Source: Bacteroidota bacterium
Lineage (GTDB): Bacteria; Bacteroidota; Bacteroidia; AKYH767-A; OLB10
Direction: 5' to 3'
Assembly (NCBI GenBank): GCA_016717725.1
Contig: JADKFA010000011.1
Coordinates: forward strand, 62,001-126,000
Length of the DNA: 64,000 bases
Below the pieces are notes generated by a model, which did no database searches, was not told the origin of the DNA, and worked only from the letters and a program-made list of their open reading frames with translations. Position numbers and translations under genes: made by a program. Within the stretch, counting starts at the first letter, position 1; the number at the start of each line of letters is the position of its first letter. Shown here in pieces: positions 7,548 to 16,254 of the stretch.

Positions 7548-9692
7548 ATGCAACCAAAAGCTATTACCGTTTCTTCTCCACTATCCAATGGTAGGGAGAT
7601 TACTATTGAAACCGGCCGCCTTGCCAAGCAAGCGCACGGTTCTGTTGTTGTCCGTCAGGGCAATTGTATGTTACTCGCCACTGTCGTTTCTTCCCAAGAT
7701 GCTAAAGAGGGTGTTGATTTCCTTCCATTAACTGTTGATTATCAAGAGAAATTTGCTGCCGCTGGTCGTATCCCCGGATCTTTCTTCCGTCGTGAAGCTC
7801 GTCCTACTGAACAGGAAATTTTGATTTGCCGTTTGATCGACCGTGCCATGCGCCCAATCTTCCCTTCTGATTATCACGCCGATATCCAAATCGCAGTGAC
7901 TTTGATCTCTGCCGATATGGAAGTTTCTCCCGATAGTCTTGCTTGTCTTGCTGCATCTGCTGCAGTGAGCATTTCCGATATTCCATTTAATGGTCCCGTT
8001 TCTGAAGTTCGCGTTTGTAGAATCAACGGAACTTTCATGGTTAACCCTAGCATCACCGAAGCAAAAGAAGCCGATATCGACTTAATCGTTGCCGGTACTG
8101 CTAAGGATATTTTGATGGTAGAAGGAGAATGTAAAGAGGTGGACGAGAAGGACATGGCAGAAGCAATTAAAGTAGCACAAGAAGCTATTAAGATTCAATG
8201 TCAGACTCAGGAAGATCTTATTGCGAAAGTTGGAGTTACAAAGCGTAACTACACCCATGAAACACATGATGAGGAATTACGTGAACGCGTAAATAAAGCT
8301 TGTTATGATGGTGTTTATGCGGCGGCTCGTCAGTGTAACCCAAATAAGAATGAGCGTAAAGTAGCTTTCAAAAAGGTGTTGGAAGATTTCTTAGCAACCA
8401 TGAGTGAAGAAGAGCGCGCACAGAAAGAGAAAATGGTGAAGACCTATTATCATGACGTGGAGTTCGATGCTATGCGCGATATGATTCTAAAAGAGCGTAT
8501 CCGTTTAGATGGTCGTGGTTTGACCGATATCCGTCCTATCTGGAGCGAAATCGGTTACCTTCCTTCTGCTCACGGATCAGCGGTATTTACCCGTGGAGAA
8601 ACTCAATCATTAACCACGGTTACATTAGGAACTAAGTTGGATGAGCAATTGGTGGATCAAGCCATGCAAAAAGGATCTAATAATTTCATGTTGCACTATA
8701 ATTTTCCTGGATTCAGCACCGGCGAAGTGAAGCCTAACCGTGGAACTAGTCGTCGTGAAGTAGGTCATGGTAATTTAGCTCATCGTTCCATTCGTCAAGT
8801 ATTACCTTCTGCCGATTTAAATCCTTATACGATCCGTATCGTTTCTGATATCTTGGAATCGAATGGTTCTTCGTCAATGGCTACGGTTTCTGCCGCTAGT
8901 TTATCCTTGATGGATGCTGGTATTAAAACTACGGCTCCTATCTCTGGTATTGCTATGGGATTAATCACCGACGGTAAAGGAAATTTTGCTGTATTGAGCG
9001 ATATCTTAGGCGATGAAGATCACTTGGGCGATATGGATTTCAAAGTGACAGGTACTGCAAAAGGAATTTGTGCTTGTCAGATGGATTTGAAGGTAGATGG
9101 ACTTCCGTATGAAATTTTAATGCAAGCATTAAATCAAGCTCGTGCCGGACGTTTACATATCCTTGACGAGATGAATAAGACCATCTCTACACCTGCTGAA
9201 GATTACAAGCCACATGCTCCAAGAATTGTGAAGTTACGTGTTGCGAAGGAATACATTGGTGCGATCATCGGACCTGGTGGAAAAATCATTCAAGAAATTC
9301 AACGTGTGACAGGTACTACCATTACCATTGAAGAAATCAATAACGAAGGTCATGTAGAAATTGCTTCTCCTGATAAAGCGTGTATCGAAGCTGCATTGGC
9401 TCGTATTCGTGGTATCGTTACAGAACCTGAAGTGGGTGAAGTGTACGATGGAAAAGTAAAAACCATTACTACTTTCGGTGCATTCGTTGAGTTTATGCCT
9501 GGTAAAGATGGACTTCTTCATATCTCTGAAATTTCTAACGAGCGTCTTGCTTCTATGGATGGCGTTTTAAAAGAAGGTGAATCCATCCAAGTAAAATTAA
9601 TAGAGATCGATAAGAAAACTGGTAAGTATCGCTTGTCCCGTAAGGTTTTGTTGACTAATCGTCCTGAAAGAACCGCTCCAGCTGAACAATAA
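7548..9692 (+). CDS. pnp: polyribonucleotide nucleotidyltransferase (PNPase)
   Basis: A 714-residue 3'-5' exoribonuclease that degrades RNA phosphorolytically and acts in mRNA turnover. The domain order is standard: first RNase PH domain (about 10-230, with FFRREARPTEQEIL), helical linker, second RNase PH domain (about 320-555, with RGTSRREVGHGNLAHRS and LGDEDHLGDMDFKVTGT), KH domain (IGAIIGPGGKIIQEIQ, about 565) and S1 domain (GAFVEFMPGKDGLLHISEIS, about 640-690). The length matches the family. Its place between rpsO and rpoD is the usual order in Bacteroidota. Confidence 0.98.
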   Translation: MQPKAITVSSPLSNGREITIETGRLAKQAHGSVVVRQGNCMLLATVVSSQDAKEGVDFLPLTVDYQEKFAAAGRIPGSFFRREARPTEQEILICRLIDRAMRPIFPSDYHADIQIAVTLISADMEVSPDSLACLAASAAVSISDIPFNGPVSEVRVCRINGTFMVNPSITEAKEADIDLIVAGTAKDILMVEGECKEVDEKDMAEAIKVAQEAIKIQCQTQEDLIAKVGVTKRNYTHETHDEELRERVNKACYDGVYAAARQCNPNKNERKVAFKKVLEDFLATMSEEERAQKEKMVKTYYHDVEFDAMRDMILKERIRLDGRGLTDIRPIWSEIGYLPSAHGSAVFTRGETQSLTTVTLGTKLDEQLVDQAMQKGSNNFMLHYNFPGFSTGEVKPNRGTSRREVGHGNLAHRSIRQVLPSADLNPYTIRIVSDILESNGSSSMATVSAASLSLMDAGIKTTAPISGIAMGLITDGKGNFAVLSDILGDEDHLGDMDFKVTGTAKGICACQMDLKVDGLPYEILMQALNQARAGRLHILDEMNKTISTPAEDYKPHAPRIVKLRVAKEYIGAIIGPGGKIIQEIQRVTGTTITIEEINNEGHVEIASPDKACIEAALARIRGIVTEPEVGEVYDGKVKTITTFGAFVEFMPGKDGLLHISEISNERLASMDGVLKEGESIQVKLIEIDKKTGKYRLSRKVLLTNRPERTAPAEQ

Positions 9693-9720
9693 GCTAGTAC
9701 TTATTACTTGTTAAATATTT

Positions 9721-9756
9721 GAAAGCCTGCTAATTATAGCAGGCTTTCTTTTTTTT
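9721..9756 (+). terminator. rho-independent terminator after pnp
   Basis: GAAAGCCTGC and GCAGGCTTTC form a 10-bp stem with an 8-base loop, followed by a run of nine T. Confidence 0.9.
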
Positions 9757-9930
9757 CATTCCTCTTATATGGAATGTAATATAATCCCCTTAACTTTCCA
9801 TTTCTGGACATGTTATTTAGTATTTGACCATACTTTTCTAAACCTTACATGCTAATCACATCTACTAAAAAAGATATCGCAACCACGAGCAGCCAACCCT
9901 CGTTACGAAGCCATAATCTTTGAAAAAATA

Positions 9931-10793
9931 ATGAGACAGTTAAAAATTACCAAGCAAGTCACTAATCGCGAAACCGCATCTTTAGATAAGTACTTGCAGG
10001 AAATTGGAAAAGTAGAATTACTGAAACCGGAAGAAGAAGTGAATTTGGCATACGTATTAAAGAAGGTGACCGCACCGCTTTAGAACGTTTAACAAAAGCG
10101 AACTTGCGTTTCGTAGTATCGGTAGCCAAGCAATATCAAAATCAAGGGTTGACCTTGGGCGATTTAATTAATGAAGGAAATTTAGGTCTTATTAAGGCAG
10201 CACAACGCTTTGATGAAACCCGTGGATTCAAATTCATTTCTTATGCAGTTTGGTGGATTCGTCAAAGTATCCTTCAAGCATTAGCAGAGCAAGCTCGTAT
10301 TGTTCGTTTACCTTTAAATAAAATCGGATTCATCAATAAAATAAATCGTGCTTTTGCGAAGTTAGAACAGGAGTTTGAACGTGAACCTACCAACGAGGAA
10401 TTATCAACGGTATTAAATATTTCTGTGGATGATGTGATGGATACGATGCGTTCATCAGGTCGACATGTGTCGATGGATGCACCCTTGATTCAAGGGGAAG
10501 ATGGTACCTTAATGGACTTAATGCCTGGGGAAGATGTAGCACCATCTCCCGAAAATAATTTAATCACCGAGTCATTGCGTCGTGAAATTGAACGAGCGCT
10601 TTATACGCTGACTCCACGTGAAGCCGATGTGATTCGCCTATACTTTGGTTTAAACGATTCGCCCATGACCTTAGAAGAGATTGGAGAACGTTTTGAATTG
10701 ACTCGTGAGCGCGTACGTCAAATAAAAGAAAAAGCCATTCGCCGATTGAAACATACTTCAAGAAGCAAAATCCTGAGAACCTATTTAGGTTAA
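9931..10793 (+). CDS. rpoD: primary sigma factor RpoD/SigA, with a -1 frameshift near 10051
   Basis: The gene starts MRQLKITKQVTNRETASLDK, the usual N-terminus of Bacteroidota housekeeping sigma. The first frame stops at 10081, but from about 10053 the next frame reads RIKEGDRTALERLTKANLRF and continues to the end. Adding one base near the sequence GCATACGT gives an uninterrupted 287-residue protein, the normal length. Regions 2 (RFVVSVAKQYQNQGL, FDETRGFKFISYAVWWIRQ), 3 and 4 (MTLEEIGERFELTRERVRQIKEKA) are intact. The position after pnp marks this as the housekeeping copy, so an error in the sequence is more likely than gene loss. A paralogue lies at 22414-23280. Confidence 0.9.
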
Positions 10794-10833
10794 TCAAAGA
10801 AAATTAAGATACGCATTTTGGGTTTAGTAAATG

Positions 10834-10866
10834 ATCCTCGTGGAGCAATCTGCGGGGATTTTTTTG
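10834..10866 (+). terminator. rho-independent terminator after rpoD
   Basis: ATCCTCG pairs with CGGGGAT around a 12-base loop, followed by a T-tract. The left heptamer array of cassette A begins six bases later. Confidence 0.75.
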
Positions 10867-10871
10867 TGGAA

Positions 10872-10906
10872 GATACTAGATGCTAGATACTCGATTCTGG
10901 ATGCTT
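10872..10906 (+). repeat. left heptamer array of cassette A
   Basis: Five words in exact 7-base register: GATACTA GATGCTA, then GATACTC GATTCTG, then GATGCTT. In the shared phase they read CTAGATG, CTAGATA, CTCGATT, CTGGATG. The array is the inverted counterpart of the longer one at 11458-11611. Confidence 0.88.
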
Positions 10907-10977
10907 TGATTAAATAAATCGATAAATCCATTATCGAGCTTCGGATATCGAACGGTAAACACTTATAGTCGTTTAAA

Positions 10978-11010
10978 TACGAGTAATAAGAAATTAACAT
11001 GGAGCTTTGC
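10978..11010 (+). promoter_or_regulatory. bipartite motif upstream of S23-like gene A
   Basis: TACGAGTA, a 19-base spacer and CTTTGC, followed by an A-tract and the ATG at 11021. The S23-like gene of cassette C has TACGACTA, 19 bases and CTTTGC in the same place. CTTTGC resembles the end of the Bacteroidetes -7 element. It may be a promoter or an operator. Confidence 0.6.
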
Positions 11011-11020
11011 AAAAAAAAAT

Positions 11021-11398
11021 ATGGTCAATTTTAAAAAATTAGTAATCTGGAATGAAAGTCTATTGCTTACTAAAGAAATTTATAAATTAAGTGCTGATTT
11101 TCCACGTGACGAAAAATATGGCTTGACTAGTCAAATAAGAAGGGCGGTAGTTTCAATCCCTTCAAACATTTCTGAGGGAAGCTCCAGAAAGTCGAGGAAA
11201 GAATTTTCACACTTTCTTGATATTGCTTTAGGTTCAAGTTATGAATTAGAAACACAGCTAACTATTGCTCAAGAATTAGGGATATTGAAAATTTCTGAAA
11301 CTAGCGTAATCTTAGATAAATTGAACAAAATTCAAGCTTCAATCAACTCTTATAATAAAAAATTGCTTTTAGACTCAGGAAAAGGCAAGCTTAATTAA
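11021..11398 (+). CDS. four-helix-bundle protein, 23S rRNA IVS (S23) family, cassette A
   Basis: A 125-residue helical protein with the family hallmarks: KKLVIWNESLLLTKEIY at the start, YGLTSQIRRAVVSIPSNISEGSSRKS in the middle and LGSSYELETQLTIAQELG towards the end. The family includes proteins encoded in 23S rRNA intervening sequences and is related in fold to Avd of diversity-generating retroelements; a positively charged RNA-binding surface is usual. The molecular role of free-standing copies is not known. It lies inside inverted heptamer arrays (10872-10906 and 11458-11611) between rpoD and rpe, and is paralogous to 50798-51160. Confidence 0.88.
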   Translation: MVNFKKLVIWNESLLLTKEIYKLSADFPRDEKYGLTSQIRRAVVSIPSNISEGSSRKSRKEFSHFLDIALGSSYELETQLTIAQELGILKISETSVILDKLNKIQASINSYNKKLLLDSGKGKLN

Positions 11399-11457
11399 TC
11401 AGAAATTTAATAGGGATCAGTATAGTTAATTAAGGCTAGGTAAAACCCTCTTCCAAC

Positions 11458-11611
11458 ATGTATCGGAAATCGAGTATCGTGTATCTGAAATCAAGCATCG
11501 AGTATCGGAAATCGAGCATCGAGTATCGGAATTCAAGTATCGAGTATCAGATATCGAGTATCGAGCATCGAGTATCGGAAATCAAGGATCCAACATCGAG
11601 TATCGGAAATC
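11458..11611 (-). repeat. right heptamer array of cassette A, 22 units
   Basis: Twenty-two consecutive words in exact 7-base register, nearly all ending in ATC (GAGTATC, GAGCATC, GGAAATC and variants). Read on the minus strand they are GATACTC-type words like those of the left array. The ORF across it (11458-11676) is only the translation of the repeat, with 7-codon periodicity, and is not counted as a gene. Confidence 0.92.
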
Positions 11612-11689
11612 AAGAAATCCATCGAAAGTCTAGTTGCTTGACAAATAATTCCATTTTTTTACGAAATTTGCCTTAAAGCCCTTCAACAA

Positions 11690-12354
11690 ATGTCTGTACT
11701 CATTGCCCTTCAGTCCTTTCAGCCGATTTCGGAAATCTCGAGAGAGATGTAAAAATGATTAATGATAGCAAAGCCGATTGGTTTCATGTGGATGTGATGG
11801 ACGGAGTTTTTGTTCCTAATATATCCTTCGGATTCCCCGTGTTGAAGGCGGTAAAAAAACATGCTCGCAAACCGCTGGATGTGCATTTAATGATCGTTAA
11901 TCCCGATCAATACTTAGCAGCTTTTGCAGATGCGGGTGCATCTATCATTTCAGTTCACTACGAAGCATGTACTCATTTGCATCGCACCATTCAAAAAATG
12001 CGACAATTGGGAATTTTAGCGGGTGTAGCGATCAATCCACATACCCCAGTAAATGTTTTATCAGAAGTAATTGCTTCAATTGACGTAGTGGTATTAATGT
12101 CAGTAAACCCTGGCTTTGGTGGTCAAAGTTTCATTCGAAATACTTACAGTAAAATCGAAGATTTGAAAAACTTGATTATTCAGAAAAATTCAGGCGCTAA
12201 GATTGAAATTGATGGAGGAGTAGATTTAAAAAATGCATCTGAACTAGTACGTTGTGGTGCCGATATTTTAGTCGCTGGAAATACGGTGTTTAGCTCTACC
12301 TCCCCTATTAACACCATTGCGATATTGAAGGAAGCATCTACACAAGCTGTATAA
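11690..12354 (+). CDS. rpe: ribulose-phosphate 3-epimerase, with a 1-base deletion near 11709
   Basis: This TIM-barrel enzyme interconverts ribulose 5-phosphate and xylulose 5-phosphate in the pentose phosphate pathway. The ATG at 11690 begins MSVLIA; the frame then fails, but one added base in the CCC run at 11707-11711 restores PSVLSADFGNLERDVKMIN and gives an intact 221-residue protein, the normal length. Motifs are HVDVMDGVFVPNISFG, DVHLMI, MSVNPGFGGQSFI and the phosphate-binding IDGGVDLKNA and VAGNTVFS. Without the correction only the part from 11755 would be read, lacking the first strand. A sequence error is likely. Confidence 0.9.
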
Positions 12355-12506
12355 AAAATTTTTAATGACAAAATAAGGTTCGAATTTATCTAGGGCTACG
12401 TGTTCATTTGGTTGTTTCACTTCGCTATATTTATCGCAAAGGTTTCTAGGATAATTTCAAAGTTTTAATCTTATAAAAATAATTTTATATTTTCCTCCTC
12501 TTTGAG

Positions 12507-12524
12507 TCCCGATAGCTATCGGGA
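12507..12524. repeat. 18-bp perfect palindrome
   Basis: TCCCGATAGCTATCGGGA. It lies in the 708-base gap after rpe (12355-13063), which holds no credible gene. The rest of the gap is a patchwork of short repeats: a GC-rich hairpin near 12710-12755 and words such as CTCGCGAAGG and GGCGCTAAG. Confidence 0.75.
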
Positions 12525-12830
12525 TTGCGCCTTAGAGAGAAAATTTCGAATTTTAATTTTGCAAAAACTAATTATCAACCGAAAAATAAGTGATAAATGC
12601 AAATTCTTCATTCTAAAGTTTCTCAAAGTTTTCACTCTGCCAAATTTTCTCGCGAAGATTTCTATGGTTAATTCCAAATTAAATTCAATAAATATTATTC
12701 TATATTCCCCCTCGCCCCTGGAGAGGGGTCGCGAAGCCTCGCGAAGGGGGAGAGGCTTGAACAATAGGCTTGCAATAATTTAATTACATACGAATAATGC
12801 TTTTCTCTTCGACAGATTTCTCTTCGTCAA

Positions 12831-12860
12831 TTTTTCTCGCGAAGGCGCAAAGGCGCTAAG
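12831..12860 (+). repeat. dispersed 30-bp repeat, copy 1
   Basis: Matches 49786-49815 at 27 of 30 positions (TTTTTCTCGC start, GGCGCTAAG end). Both copies lie in gene-free gaps. Confidence 0.7.
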
Positions 12861-13063
12861 CCAGTCGGTTTCTTTTCTTTAACTAATTTTTCTTAACGCA
12901 CGTAAATTAAAGGGTGCAAAGTTTTCTCTTCTCAGTCTCACTTCGCTAAATTTTCTAGCTAAGAAGATTATTTTCTCTTTATAAAATTACACTTTCAATG
13001 TGGTTTTCAGATCGCATAGCTAACGTCTCTCAACATTAATTTTTAATGTTGAATTAGAACAAA

Positions 13064-14269
13064 CTAATCCGCCACATAATCACTCAAATACTCAAAGTGC
13101 GGCATGAGCTTTCCATTTTTTGCGATCGTGGCTCTTTCAATGAGTCCGTCATCCTCACCCACTAAATATGGAATTACACGTTCTAATAAATGCTTTCCAA
13201 ATCCATCTGATGCATCACGCGGTAATTCGCAAGGCAAATTGTCTATAGCCATCACCGTTATCGTGCTGGGTGCAAAAGCTTCGTCAATCTCTTCGGTGTT
13301 GGGATTGTAACCATAGAATTTATCCTCGATGGTAGTTGGTCTTGTGGTAGATGGAATACTTCCATTCATATCGCAAGTAACATCGGCAATTACACTAATG
13401 TGAAACTTCGGATTTCGCATTTTTTCTACTGTAAAAAGAACAGGAGCTTTGGGATCCCAAAAAGTGCAATGGATCAGCAAATCGCAAAAACTCGCAAAGG
13501 AGTTTCCTGTAGCAAAATGACAATCGAAATTTTCAGGATGATGGTAAAACTCAGATTTGCTAAAAGCGGATCCATCTTTTGCTCTATAATAGTCTTCTGA
13601 ATGCAACTGTACATAGACAGGTTCACGAAAAGAATAATTTAAAAATTCAAAAGCCGTTACTTTTCGAATGCCTAATACACCTAAAGTTTCCATGGCGCCA
13701 TTCGCTACTCTTCCTCCTCCAGTCACCACTATTTTTATGTTGGGTAAACTTATTCTTTCTAGTTCTTTAAATACTTCTTTCTTATCATGGCAAAGATGGG
13801 CAGGTTTGATGTTAAAGAGTCCGTACTTTAAACCATAAGCCATTATGCCATTATAAGCTCCTACCATCCCCGCAAAGCGACCAAAGCCAATTACTCTGTT
13901 TTCACTTTTATCTACCAAACATTCATAATCAATTAACTGAATCTTCTTCGCTATAACGGCTCGTAACAATTCGCGATTGTGCTTTTGTTTTTTGATGGTA
14001 TGTGAAAAGAAAAGGTATTTTTTTCCTTCCATTAAAAATTGCTTTGGTACTTCCTTTACACCAATAAGCACATCACAGTCCGACAAATCCTCTTGCAAAG
14101 GAATCGCATGCATTTTATATTCATCATTCGTAAAACAACGGTAGTCACAGGGCTGCACTACAATTTTTACACCCGGAAAATCTTTAATTAATGCTTTGCA
14201 CTGCAAAGGTGTTAAAGCTACACGTTTATCGTGTGGTATCTTCTCTTCTCTGATCAATCCAATTTTCAT
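13064..14269 (-). CDS. saccharopine/alanine dehydrogenase-family NAD(P)-dependent oxidoreductase
   Basis: A 401-residue cytosolic protein with the N-terminal domain of the alanine dehydrogenase / transhydrogenase / saccharopine dehydrogenase group (IGLIREEKIPHDKRVALTP) and a Rossmann fold with VVTGGGRVANGAMETL near residue 180. The C-terminal part contains VIADVTCDMNGSIPST, the pattern seen in lysine-forming saccharopine dehydrogenase relatives. Substrate cannot be fixed from sequence; Bacteroidota proteins of this type are often labelled only as NAD(P)-dependent oxidoreductases. No operon partner is close: the flanking gaps are 169 and 709 bases. Confidence 0.75.
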   Translation of the reverse strand: MKIGLIREEKIPHDKRVALTPLQCKALIKDFPGVKIVVQPCDYRCFTNDEYKMHAIPLQEDLSDCDVLIGVKEVPKQFLMEGKKYLFFSHTIKKQKHNRELLRAVIAKKIQLIDYECLVDKSENRVIGFGRFAGMVGAYNGIMAYGLKYGLFNIKPAHLCHDKKEVFKELERISLPNIKIVVTGGGRVANGAMETLGVLGIRKVTAFEFLNYSFREPVYVQLHSEDYYRAKDGSAFSKSEFYHHPENFDCHFATGNSFASFCDLLIHCTFWDPKAPVLFTVEKMRNPKFHISVIADVTCDMNGSIPSTTRPTTIEDKFYGYNPNTEEIDEAFAPSTITVMAIDNLPCELPRDASDGFGKHLLERVIPYLVGEDDGLIERATIAKNGKLMPHFEYLSDYVAD

Positions 14270-14437
14270 GGGGCAAAAGTAACTTAAATTACGAGAAAAT
14301 CAGTCATAAATGAATGGAAAAATAACTACGATCAATGAAAATATTGTTTACAAAGATTTAGTAATGATTTTTCTAAGTTTCTTTCAATAATCGCAAAAGA
14401 ATCATGTATTTTAAAAGAAATACCTCGGTCAACATAA

Positions 14438-16228
14438 TTAACCTTCACCAAAGTTTCTGTTAACAAAGTACATATCTATTTCTCCTTTATTTTTCGCTTC
14501 TATTTTGCCTCTGTATTCACATTGAAACTCATCTTTTATCAAAGTATAAGTACTACCACTTATATTGACTTTTCCAGCTTCTCCACTCGATTCCATTCTA
14601 GAAGCAATATTTACGGTGTCTCCCCAAATATCATAAGCGAATTTTTTAACACCTACTATTCCGGCCACTACCGATCCAGTATGAATTCCAATTCGTATTT
14701 CAAATGGTGTTCGTCCCTCTTGCATACTCTTTTGTTGATGGAATGACATATATTGCTGAATTTCCAATCCTGCTGAAACCACATCGGAAGCATGTGTTGA
14801 ATTGGAAATGGGGAGTCCTCCCACGCACATATAACTATCCCCCATCGTTTTAATTTTCTCAATTTTATGACGCGTAATGATGTCATCAAAAGCTTTGAAG
14901 CAAGTATCAATCTCCGCTACTAACTCTTCTGGATTCAGTTTCTCACTAATTTGTGTGAAGTTTTTAAAATCGGTAAACATGACCGTCACACTTTCAAATT
15001 GCTTAGCCTGTGCGCTTCCTTTTGTTTTCAACTCTTCAGCCACTTCTAAAGGTAATATGTTTAATAGTAAATCGTCGCTCCTCTTCTTCCCTACTCTGAT
15101 TTTATTTCGTTGATTAAAGAAAACGAGAGCAAATATTCCAACCACTGCAAATACAAGAATAAAGCCATCCCGAATTAATTTCTGCTTTTGCAATTCCTTT
15201 TTGGCTAAAGCATCTTTCTTATCTTGGTCTGCCTTGGCTAAGCTTTCCTTTTTATCAAAATCATATTGCATTTGTGCTTGCACTGATTTTCGAGTATTTT
15301 CTTCATTATACAGACTGTCACGGGTTGAAATAAATAATTTGTAATGATGAAAAGCATTTTTAAAATCACCTTTTGCACTATCGAGTTTGATAAGCGCTTC
15401 ATAGTTAAACTTTAAATTATCTAAACTACCAATCTCCTTGGAAAGACTTAATGATTTAGTCAAATATTTTTCCGATTCTTTTAAATTATTTTTTTTAAAA
15501 TAGGCAGTACCAATATTTAATAGAGTACCCGACATTCCTTCCTTATCTTCAATTTTTGTTTGATATTTTACCGCCTCGAAAAGATTTTTTAAAGCTTCGT
15601 CCTGTTTTTCTAAATTAATATATATTTCTCCAATATTATTATAGGAGATGGAAATTCCATCATCATTATTCATTTCCTTTTGCAAGGTCAATGCTTTCAA
15701 GTAATACTGTAGAGCCTTTTCGTGTTTGCCTTCATCAGCATAAACATTACCTAAATTATTATAGGAAGAGGCAATTCCTTGTTTCCCTTGATTCCAATAA
15801 ATAATTCCTATGCCATTATAACAGGCTGCAAGTCCGGTTTTATTTCCCAACTCTCTGTTTATCTTTAATGAGATATTTTGATGGGTTAATGCAACTAAAT
15901 AATCTCCTTTATCCATTGCAATATTGCCAAAGCAATAATTTGCATTTGCAATACCTTGTGAGTAACCTATTTTTTTCGATAAATGGAGAAGTTGAGTTGC
16001 ATATTCAGTGGATTTAATAGGATCGTTTCCAAAGTACGCTTTTGAAATTCCAAACAAAATAATAGCTTCTGTAGTATCAAATAAAGGTGAAACTTCAGCT
16101 CCTAATTTTAACTTTTGTTGCTGATGATTTTTTAATTGAATTTGCAATGAGTCAATCACCTTTTCTTCTTGAGAAAATACCCAGGAGGAAATGAAAAGCA
16201 TCGATATTAATAGGAATGTTGATTTCAT
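14438..16228 (-). CDS. membrane TPR protein with class III adenylate cyclase domain
   Basis: A 596-residue protein with a signal peptide, TPR repeats (about 50-300) such as SSYNNLGNVYADEGKHEKAL, a charged coiled coil, one membrane segment (GFILVFAVVGIFALVFF, about 358) and a cytosolic class III nucleotidyl cyclase domain (about 395-590). Metal-binding aspartates are in MFTDFKNFT and MGDSYMCVGG; the adenine-selective lysine is seen in KIKTMGDSYM and the aspartate in YDIWGDTVN, so adenylate cyclase is more likely than guanylate cyclase. The TPR region would sense a partner in the periplasm and control cAMP formation. No linked regulator is visible. Confidence 0.88.
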   Translation of the reverse strand: MKSTFLLISMLFISSWVFSQEEKVIDSLQIQLKNHQQQKLKLGAEVSPLFDTTEAIILFGISKAYFGNDPIKSTEYATQLLHLSKKIGYSQGIANANYCFGNIAMDKGDYLVALTHQNISLKINRELGNKTGLAACYNGIGIIYWNQGKQGIASSYNNLGNVYADEGKHEKALQYYLKALTLQKEMNNDDGISISYNNIGEIYINLEKQDEALKNLFEAVKYQTKIEDKEGMSGTLLNIGTAYFKKNNLKESEKYLTKSLSLSKEIGSLDNLKFNYEALIKLDSAKGDFKNAFHHYKLFISTRDSLYNEENTRKSVQAQMQYDFDKKESLAKADQDKKDALAKKELQKQKLIRDGFILVFAVVGIFALVFFNQRNKIRVGKKRSDDLLLNILPLEVAEELKTKGSAQAKQFESVTVMFTDFKNFTQISEKLNPEELVAEIDTCFKAFDDIITRHKIEKIKTMGDSYMCVGGLPISNSTHASDVVSAGLEIQQYMSFHQQKSMQEGRTPFEIRIGIHTGSVVAGIVGVKKFAYDIWGDTVNIASRMESSGEAGKVNISGSTYTLIKDEFQCEYRGKIEAKNKGEIDMYFVNRNFGEG

Positions 16229-16254
16229 ATCGAATAAAGATAAGAGTATTTTGA

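Noticed and set aside
11458..11611. CRISPR array
   Set aside because: Units are 7 bases long without spacers, and no cas genes are near.
11458..11676. ORF of 72 codons with YRKSSIE-like repeats
   Set aside because: It is the translation of the 7-bp repeat array, whose 21-base multiple gives 7-codon periodicity. No promoter or family resemblance.
12502..12783. ORFs on both strands in the gap after rpe
   Set aside because: They run through palindromes and common intergenic repeat words, and composition is not protein-like.
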